The notes below the pieces were generated by a model, which did no database searches, was not told the DNA's origin, and was given only the letters and a program-made list of their open reading frames with translations. Shown in pieces: positions 1-4,246 of a stretch of 5,874 nucleotides of DNA. The first letter of the stretch is position 1; every line of letters starts with the position of its first letter. Made by a program: the position numbers and the translations under genes. Source of the stretch: CAZOOM01 sp964460795 (GTDB lineage Bacteria > Omnitrophota > Omnitrophia > Omnitrophales > Aquincolibacteriaceae). The DNA lies in contig CAYWRU010000117.1 of assembly GCA_964460795.1 (NCBI GenBank), forward strand, positions 1 through 5,874, given 5' to 3'.

Positions 1-155
1 CCATATACCCTGTCGCACTCGGCGATCTGTCCGCAGCGCGCGAACACGTCCGATATCCACGCGGTATCGAGCGGCGCGGTGAAGTTGCAGAACGCGCGGG
101 CTGTGTGCATCATGCACATGCAGAAGCAGACGAAAACAAAAAGACGAAACATCAT
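1..155 (-). CDS. Putative secreted or membrane glycoprotein, N-terminal part only (runs off left edge)
   Basis: The reading frame starts with tandem ATG codons (153-155 and 150-152, minus strand) and stays open for 51 codons to the window edge, so only the N-terminus is visible. Residues 1-21 (MMFRLFVFVCFCMCMMHTARA) look like a signal peptide: an Arg at position 4, a hydrophobic Phe/Val/Cys/Met core, and a plausible signal-peptidase site after ARA. The sequon NFT follows at residues 24-26, and the mature part is Cys-rich (C23, C41, C47), which suggests a disulfide-bonded ectodomain. I do not recognise the family. The first ATG overlaps the TGA stop of the upstream 69-residue gene as ATGA, and no separate promoter or poly(A) signal separates them. 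The two genes are probably transcribed together. The second ATG has the better context (A at -3). The exact start is therefore uncertain by one codon. Confidence 0.6.
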   Translation of the reverse strand, partial: MMFRLFVFVCFCMCMMHTARAFCNFTAPLDTAWISDVFARCGQIAECDRVY

Positions 156-361
156 ATGCGCGTGATCTGCTCCTCGATGGGGTTTACATCCGGCAGAGTT
201 CCGTTTAAAAGGTCGCGTGCATCAGATATCGCGCGGAGCGCAATCTGCATCTTTGGCATCTTCGACGAAAACGGCTTCTTGCTGCTCTTCGTCGGCACCC
301 TCGGAACGACGACCTCCTCGTCCAGCCCCAGAATCTCGAACTCCACATCTTCCGTTTCCAT
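152..361 (-). CDS. Small hypothetical protein, 69 aa
   Basis: The frame encodes 69 residues from the ATG at 359-361 to a TGA at 152-154. It is open much further upstream, but that part lies antisense to the protease-scaffold gene and reads as Arg/Leu/His-rich low-complexity sequence, so the ATG at 361 next to the AT-rich spacer is the sensible start. The protein has an acidic N-terminus (METEDVEFEILGLDEE, residues 1-16), a basic Ser/Lys/Pro-rich middle (residues 21-37), then a helical segment around residues 38-53 and a tail ending EEQITRI. It has no Cys, signal peptide or membrane span, so it is probably cytoplasmic or nuclear. It is divergent from the 416 gene and overlaps the next gene by 4 bp (ATGA). 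I do not recognise it. The start context is weak (T at -3, G at +4). Confidence 0.55.
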   Translation of the reverse strand: METEDVEFEILGLDEEVVVPRVPTKSSKKPFSSKMPKMQIALRAISDARDLLNGTLPDVNPIEEQITRI

Positions 362-415
362 CCAATATATTTGATCACGGTTACAATATTCGCCCCCCGC
401 GCGCAAATCTAACAA
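362..415. promoter_or_regulatory. 54-bp divergent intergenic spacer with TATA-like elements
   Basis: This spacer lies between two divergent start codons (361 minus, 416 plus). It carries two AT-rich elements in otherwise GC-rich DNA: CCAATATATTT at 362-372 and ACAATATT at 383-390. The second lies about 25 bp from both start codons and could serve either direction; the first is about 45 bp from the plus-strand start but abuts the minus-strand ATG. A bidirectional promoter is inferred from position and composition only. Confidence 0.5.
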
Positions 416-2134
416 ATGAGTGCGGATATCGACGCGTTCTTCCGGCGCAAAAAAGCGGAAGCTCCCGCGGCGCCGGCCGTGCTCGACCAAATGGACGAAG
501 AGAGCGAAGATGCACAAGAATCTGCGATCCACGAGGAGTCGCCCGCGCAAGAGTGTGCGATTCACGAGGAGTCGCCTGCCCCGGATGGAACAGACCAAGC
601 AAGCATAGTTGCACAAGAATCTAAGATAGACGAAGAGCCGCCCACGTCCAACGAAATGAACGAGGAGGCGGACGGGCGGCAGGAACAAGCAAATGAGCAG
701 AAGAACGACATGGAGATCACAGATGGGGCCCACGAGGTGCCAAGTCAGATTGATGGAATCCGCGAGATCACAGTTGCGGGGGCCGCCGCGCCGGAGACCG
801 ACACGCGCGGACGCACATATAAATGTTTCATCCAGACGACGGTGTATACGCGCGAGGACGTGCGCAAGCACAACTACATGCCGTGCATCATCCTGCGCGA
901 GGACATGCACGAGCTTGTGCACAAGTTCACGCCGCGTGACGTCTATCTGGAGCACTGCACGACGCGGCCGCCGGTCGGCAAGTGGACGCGCGTGTGGATG
1001 GAGAACTTCGAGGGCATCGAGGTGCTGCGCGGCGAGATCTTCCTCGACATGAAGACGCCCGCGAGCCGGCGCATCGTCGAGAAGATCGAGGCCGCCGGCG
1101 GCGCCAACCTGTCGGTGCAGGTCGACTTCCATGCGGGCTACGACAAGAACGGCCGCGCGACGCAGCGGCTTGCGCGCATCCGCGAGATCTCCGTCGTCGA
1201 GCAGCCGGACTTTGGCGCGGCGTTCATCACCACGGCGGCGAGCGGCGAGGGCGCTGCCGCGGATTTTGATCCGGAGATGTGTTTGACGCTGGACCAGCCG
1301 CTTGTAGTTACAGACCCACCGATGGAGAACATGCAGACCGAGCCTCCCGCGCAGGCCGAAACTGGCGCGGACGCGCAGGGCGAGCAGAACAGCCAAAACT
1401 CCCAGATTGCGCAAAACGAGATGGCGGCGCAGTCGGACAAGACGCCGCAGAGCGACGCAAGCGATTTTGACCGTATGGTGCAGCAGTCGATTTCGAGGAT
1501 CATGGAGGTGAACCAGATCGCCGACCGCGCGGCGCAGACGATTGGCGAGGACGCGGCGCAGCTGCGCGCCATGGCCGAGCGACTGACGAAGAACCCCGGC
1601 CTGTTCAACGACGCAGCCTTCATGCAGCAGATCGAGAGCGAGCGCCAGGTTGTGGAGCGCATGTGCGAGCGCGAGATGAAGCGCGCGGGGGCCGCCAAGC
1701 CCGGCCAGCCGCAGCAGAACGCCAAGCGGCCCGCGTCCGATATGCGCACGCCGTCGCCGTCGGAGATGGAGCGCTCGCTGAACAAGGACTTCCGGAACGT
1801 GGCGGCGCGTCTGCAGAACGCAGGCCCGGCCTACACAAGCCGCACAGGCGGGCCGCCGCCGAACGAGCGCGTCACGCACCCGGTCCCACAGCAGTCGGAT
1901 CTCGTGTACACCAACTTGAGCGACTTTGTGCTTGCGCTCCTGTCCGCAACCCCCGAGAAGCTAGACGCACCCAAGGTGCCGAGCTCGGTTCCGCGCAAGC
2001 AGTACTACCGTGAGATGATGGAGAACACCCCGATCGGCGTGAACGGCGAGATGTCCGAGATTGTGCGCGTGGCGGGATCGTTCCGCGTCAACGGCAGCGT
2101 CGACGAGATGTATCTTGCCTACATGAAGAATTAA
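416..2134 (+). CDS. Capsid maturation protease-scaffold fusion protein (herpesvirus UL26-like, HK97-type prohead protease)
   Basis: This 572-residue protein probably provides the internal scaffold for procapsid assembly and the serine protease that cleaves it. Residues 1-130 form an acidic, repeat-bearing extension. Residues 133-275 read as a prohead protease: VYLEHCTT with candidate nucleophile-activating His180, GANLSVQVDF with candidate nucleophile Ser233, and REISVVEQPDF with Glu257 as candidate third member. The last matches the phage-style 'E-hSVV-x-x-P' motif, where herpesvirus assemblins have His. The 24-residue Ser-to-third-residue spacing is close to the 25 of cytomegalovirus assemblin (S132-H157). 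TTAA-SGEG at 272-279, at the domain boundary, resembles a herpesvirus release site (A/S). Residues 285-350 are Gln/Asn/Ala-rich, 350-425 probably helical or coiled, 426-490 Pro-rich, and 495-572 a more ordered tail that could bind the capsid protein. ATG at 416 follows the spacer directly; no Shine-Dalgarno. The fold should be confirmed by structure prediction. Confidence 0.75.
   Translation: MSADIDAFFRRKKAEAPAAPAVLDQMDEESEDAQESAIHEESPAQECAIHEESPAPDGTDQASIVAQESKIDEEPPTSNEMNEEADGRQEQANEQKNDMEITDGAHEVPSQIDGIREITVAGAAAPETDTRGRTYKCFIQTTVYTREDVRKHNYMPCIILREDMHELVHKFTPRDVYLEHCTTRPPVGKWTRVWMENFEGIEVLRGEIFLDMKTPASRRIVEKIEAAGGANLSVQVDFHAGYDKNGRATQRLARIREISVVEQPDFGAAFITTAASGEGAAADFDPEMCLTLDQPLVVTDPPMENMQTEPPAQAETGADAQGEQNSQNSQIAQNEMAAQSDKTPQSDASDFDRMVQQSISRIMEVNQIADRAAQTIGEDAAQLRAMAERLTKNPGLFNDAAFMQQIESERQVVERMCEREMKRAGAAKPGQPQQNAKRPASDMRTPSPSEMERSLNKDFRNVAARLQNAGPAYTSRTGGPPPNERVTHPVPQQSDLVYTNLSDFVLALLSATPEKLDAPKVPSSVPRKQYYREMMENTPIGVNGEMSEIVRVAGSFRVNGSVDEMYLAYMKN
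512..643 (+). repeat. 33-bp in-frame tandem repeats (11-residue AQESAIHEESP type)
   Basis: Within the acidic N-terminal extension of the protease-scaffold gene, 33-bp units encode AQESAIHEESP (512-544), AQECAIHEESP (545-577) and AQESKIDEEPP (611-643). The intervening 33 bp (578-610, APDGTDQASIV) keep the register but have diverged. The array is therefore four 11-codon units, three of them recognisable. Looser copies of the 'I/M-x-E-E' core flank it (MDEE at residues 26-29, MNEE at 81-84). This looks like a disordered, acidic, length-variable region produced by unit duplication. Confidence 0.8.
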
Positions 2135-2135
2135 A
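2130..2135 (+). terminator. Possible ATTAAA poly(A) signal overlapping the stop of the protease-scaffold gene
   Basis: ATTAAA, the commonest variant of AATAAA, spans the TAA stop (2132-2134). Stop and poly(A) signal also overlap in two minus-strand genes of this window, which supports it, but the hexamer is short and AT-rich so chance is possible. Confidence 0.35.
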
Positions 2136-2139
2136 AATG

Positions 2140-2145
2140 TTTATT
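2140..2145 (-). terminator. AATAAA poly(A) signal of the 33-aa gene
   Basis: On the minus strand the stop codon TAA (2145-2147) runs straight into ATAAAC, making an AATAAA that overlaps the stop by one base. It would end the transcript of the small membrane-protein gene almost on top of the convergent 3' end of the protease-scaffold gene. Confidence 0.55.
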
Positions 2146-2246
2146 TATATGCAAACGGCCTCCTTGCGCGCCCAGATCATCCCGAGGATGGTGAAGATCA
2201 CGGTGCCCGTCGACAGGAACAGAAAGATGAACGCGGTTTCCTTCAT
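2145..2246 (-). CDS. 33-aa single-span membrane microprotein
   Basis: A 33-residue frame starts at the ATG at 2244-2246 and stops with TAA at 2145-2147. It consists of a short N-terminus (MKETA), one hydrophobic segment at about residues 5-24 (rich in Phe, Ile and Leu) and a basic-polar tail (WARKEAVCI), so a single-span membrane protein is predicted. The frame alone is too short to be convincing. Three context signs support it: A at -3 (AAAATGA), a TATA-like element 17 bp upstream (2264-2274), and an AATAAA overlapping its stop. It lies between the 3' ends of its neighbours, downstream of the seven-span gene on the same strand but after that gene's own AATAAA, so it appears to be an independent unit. 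I do not recognise a family; small hydrophobic virion or ER proteins of this kind are common in large DNA viruses. Confidence 0.55.
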   Translation of the reverse strand: MKETAFIFLFLSTGTVIFTILGMIWARKEAVCI

Positions 2247-2263
2247 TTTACGCGCCAAACAAC

Positions 2264-2274
2264 ATATAATATAC
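2264..2274 (-). promoter_or_regulatory. TATA-like element of the 33-aa gene
   Basis: ATATAATATAC on the plus strand reads GTATATTATAT on the minus strand, 17 bp upstream of the ATG at 2246. The identical 11-mer occurs at 3054-3064 in the other gene-start spacer. No plus-strand gene begins downstream, so here it should act on the minus strand. Confidence 0.5.
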
Positions 2275-2279
2275 GAGTG

Positions 2280-2285
2280 TTTATT
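2280..2285 (-). terminator. AATAAA poly(A) signal of the seven-span gene
   Basis: TTTATT on the plus strand gives AATAAA on the minus strand, 11 bases after the TAA stop at 2297-2299. It lies between that gene and the TATA-like element of the next minus-strand gene, so it probably separates two transcripts. Confidence 0.5.
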
Positions 2286-2296
2286 AGATTTGCAGA

Positions 2297-3025
2297 TTAG
2301 TAGCCGTGGTAGTATTGGTGCTTCATGACGTCCTGTGCATGGAGCTTGTAGTTGCCGTTGTACGCGCGCGTGGAGGCCGGATCGTACATGCCCATCTTGT
2401 AGTCGACCCACGAGTAGTTCTGGTAGTGCATGTGGTCCGCGCAGAAACCGGCGATGAGGCCGGTGCCGACCTGCGCAACCAGAAGCCCGGCCAGCACAAA
2501 GATCATCGTCATTATGTTGTTGTAGTCCTCGGTCTTGAACCACATGCCCAGCGCGACCGCCAGCGAACCGAGGAAGAACGGCGCGACGACGAAAAGGGAC
2601 GAAATCGTGTGCTTCTTTGTCCACAGGGCGGGCAGCGCAGACGCGCCCAGCAGCGTGATGCCGGCCGTAACGATGGCGAAGACCAGCTCGGGGCGCGTCG
2701 GGGCGACCGTCAGAAACACGAAGCCGACGGGGATCATGATCACGCCGGCAAACGCGACGGACGGCGCGGGCTGGTTGTGCGCCAAAATGGTCATGTACTG
2801 CAGACCAAGCACAAAAACGACGACCGTCGCAGTGACTGCGGACGGAAACAGCGTTTCGGGGTTGGTCACGACCAGCAGAATGCCCCAGCCAGCCAGAATC
2901 GCGCTTGCGATCGTCGTGTAGATGTTGATCTTCGTACGCGCAGGACCATTCATGATGGTGTACGCAATAAAGCCGAGGGTTGACACCCCGAAAACAATAA
3001 GCGAGGTCAGATACAACCAGAACAT
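2297..3025 (-). CDS. Seven-transmembrane protein of unknown function, 242 aa
   Basis: This protein has seven clear hydrophobic spans at about residues 3-25, 34-54, 61-82, 88-108, 112-134, 141-162 and 170-194, then a 48-residue tail rich in Tyr, His and Asn ending HQYYHGY. Positive charges lie in loop 1 (PARTK), loop 5 (TKKH) and the tail, so the positive-inside rule predicts N-terminus out and C-terminus in, as in rhodopsins and GPCRs. There is no lysine in span 7 for retinal and no recognisable rhodopsin motif in span 3. The frame is open to 3292, but that part overlaps the divergent gene. The ATG at 3023-3025 gives a protein starting directly with span 1, has A at -3 and sits at the edge of the AT-rich spacer. 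Probably an envelope or internal-membrane protein; family not recognised. Confidence 0.8.
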   Translation of the reverse strand: MFWLYLTSLIVFGVSTLGFIAYTIMNGPARTKINIYTTIASAILAGWGILLVVTNPETLFPSAVTATVVVFVLGLQYMTILAHNQPAPSVAFAGVIMIPVGFVFLTVAPTRPELVFAIVTAGITLLGASALPALWTKKHTISSLFVVAPFFLGSLAVALGMWFKTEDYNNIMTMIFVLAGLLVAQVGTGLIAGFCADHMHYQNYSWVDYKMGMYDPASTRAYNGNYKLHAQDVMKHQYYHGY

Positions 3026-3079
3026 TGTTTTTTCTTCCCACTTCAAAGCGTTGATATAATATACAGATACAAAACCAGA
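3026..3079. promoter_or_regulatory. 54-bp divergent intergenic spacer with TATA-like element
   Basis: This spacer lies between divergent start codons (3025 minus, 3080 plus) and is exactly as long as the one at 362-415. ATATAATATAC at 3054-3064 is 15 bp from the plus-strand ATG and 28 bp from the minus-strand ATG. The element is nearly palindromic, so it could serve either or both directions. The rest is a T-rich tract on the minus-gene side and an A-rich leader on the plus-gene side. Confidence 0.55.
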
Positions 3080-4246
3080 ATGAGCCGCGACCTTCGGCAG
3101 CTCGTCGCGACCGGCGAAACGGCCCGGCTGCTCGAAGTCTACGACACCGCGCTCGACGTCTTCGTCAACTCGTTCGGCGCGCCGCCCTCGTCTGAAATCG
3201 AGGAGATGCGCGATTTGATCCTCCGAAAGCACCCAAAAGTCGCGCGCGACGCTATCATGAGCGGCCAGCACGGCGTAATGACGTGGCTGCACGGAAAGAA
3301 CCTGTTCCTGACCCAGCAGCGCGACATGGTCGTGCTATATGAGGTCATTCGCGCGCACAACGCCACCCAAAACATTTTTATGGAAGTGTCGTCGCTGTTC
3401 AACCAGTTTGTGCCCGACGACCCTCACGAGGAGGCCTACGTCAAGTGCAAGTTCTCGCTAGGCCCTAGATTTGACCCCGACTTCCGCGGAAGCGTGCGCG
3501 ACCTGCTGCGCAAATGCTGGGCCGCCGACGATAGCTGGATGGTCGTGCGCATCGCCGAATACCACTACGGCATGAACGCAGACTCGTGCATCCCCGCCAT
3601 GCCGCAGGACGTGATCGACCTGATCAACCTCGCCGCCGAGATGCTGCCGCGCGCACCAAACACCACCGCCAAGATGGCGCCGCGCTTCTCCGTCTATCTT
3701 GCGTCGCTCGCGTCGATGCCAGAGCACTACAAAACTGTCGACGCCGCGGTGAAGCGGCTCAACGATGCCGCGCGCGACCAAACACAGCGGAAGCCCACCA
3801 AGGCGGGCGTGTGCCAAACAAGCGCGGACACAACATGGCCCCGGCTGCTGGCGCACGCTGCGTCCACGCGTCTCGAGCTGCCGCGCGACCGCGCAGAGAA
3901 GATCGGCGTGATGCGCCAGCAAATGTATGTATGCCACGAGGTCGAGGGCGTTGTGCCCGAGGCGCACGTCCGCGCAATCCAGCGCATGTACGAAGACGAC
4001 CCGGACGTGCAGGAATACGCCGCGCTGTGTCTTGCACGCGAGGACGCCGTGGCGCCCGTCGAGTTCGACGCGATGCGGTGGCTGTGCGGCTGGCAGCGCG
4101 GACAGGACATCTCCAGCGCGTCGCAGGTGCACGCCTACCTCGCGAACCTCGAGCGGCGCTGCCGTGCGCACGGCGCGATCGAGCGCTTCATGACGGTGCT
4201 GCGCGAGAACGGCCTCGAAAGCGTCGAACGCATCTTTATTTCATAA
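3080..4246 (+). CDS. Hypothetical soluble, mostly alpha-helical protein, 388 aa
   Basis: The frame runs from an ATG in good context (AGAATGA) just after the AT-rich spacer to TAA at 4244-4246. The protein has no signal peptide or membrane span. Most of it reads as amphipathic helices: for example residues 2-30, 38-62, 76-110, 136-163, 174-190, 214-233, 294-320 and 347-385. A Lys/Thr/Gln-rich linker at about 232-252 may separate two helical halves. Eight Cys are scattered (123, 146, 170, 245, 285, 317, 336, 361) with no zinc-finger spacing, and I see no nucleotide-binding or protease motif. I do not recognise the family. Its codon use is strongly GC-biased like its neighbours. Given the nearby capsid protease and membrane proteins, a virion or assembly role (a tegument-type protein, for instance) is a guess from position only. 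Its 3' end overlaps the convergent gene by 11 bp. Confidence 0.85.
   Translation: MSRDLRQLVATGETARLLEVYDTALDVFVNSFGAPPSSEIEEMRDLILRKHPKVARDAIMSGQHGVMTWLHGKNLFLTQQRDMVVLYEVIRAHNATQNIFMEVSSLFNQFVPDDPHEEAYVKCKFSLGPRFDPDFRGSVRDLLRKCWAADDSWMVVRIAEYHYGMNADSCIPAMPQDVIDLINLAAEMLPRAPNTTAKMAPRFSVYLASLASMPEHYKTVDAAVKRLNDAARDQTQRKPTKAGVCQTSADTTWPRLLAHAASTRLELPRDRAEKIGVMRQQMYVCHEVEGVVPEAHVRAIQRMYEDDPDVQEYAALCLAREDAVAPVEFDAMRWLCGWQRGQDISSASQVHAYLANLERRCRAHGAIERFMTVLRENGLESVERIFIS
4235..4240 (-). terminator. AATAAA poly(A) signal overlapping the stop of the 489-aa gene
   Basis: On the minus strand the last codons read AAA TAA A, so the TAA stop (4236-4238) lies inside an AATAAA hexamer. The signal lies within the last codons of the convergent plus-strand gene, so the two transcripts would overlap at their 3' ends. 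Confidence 0.55.

Noticed and set aside
152..1879. A 575-codon open frame on the minus strand across most of the protease-scaffold gene
   Set aside because: Beyond the last 69 codons it is an antisense shadow: Arg/Leu/His-rich, low-complexity, and explained by GC-biased third positions of the plus-strand gene, which has recognisable motifs.
2297..3025. Rhodopsin or heliorhodopsin
   Set aside because: Seven spans are present but there is no Lys in the seventh for retinal attachment and no rhodopsin-type span 3 motif.
3026..3292. Extension of the seven-span protein upstream to 3292
   Set aside because: The extra 89 codons would overlap the divergent 388-residue gene and the TATA-like spacer, and their translation is not hydrophobic or structured like the rest.
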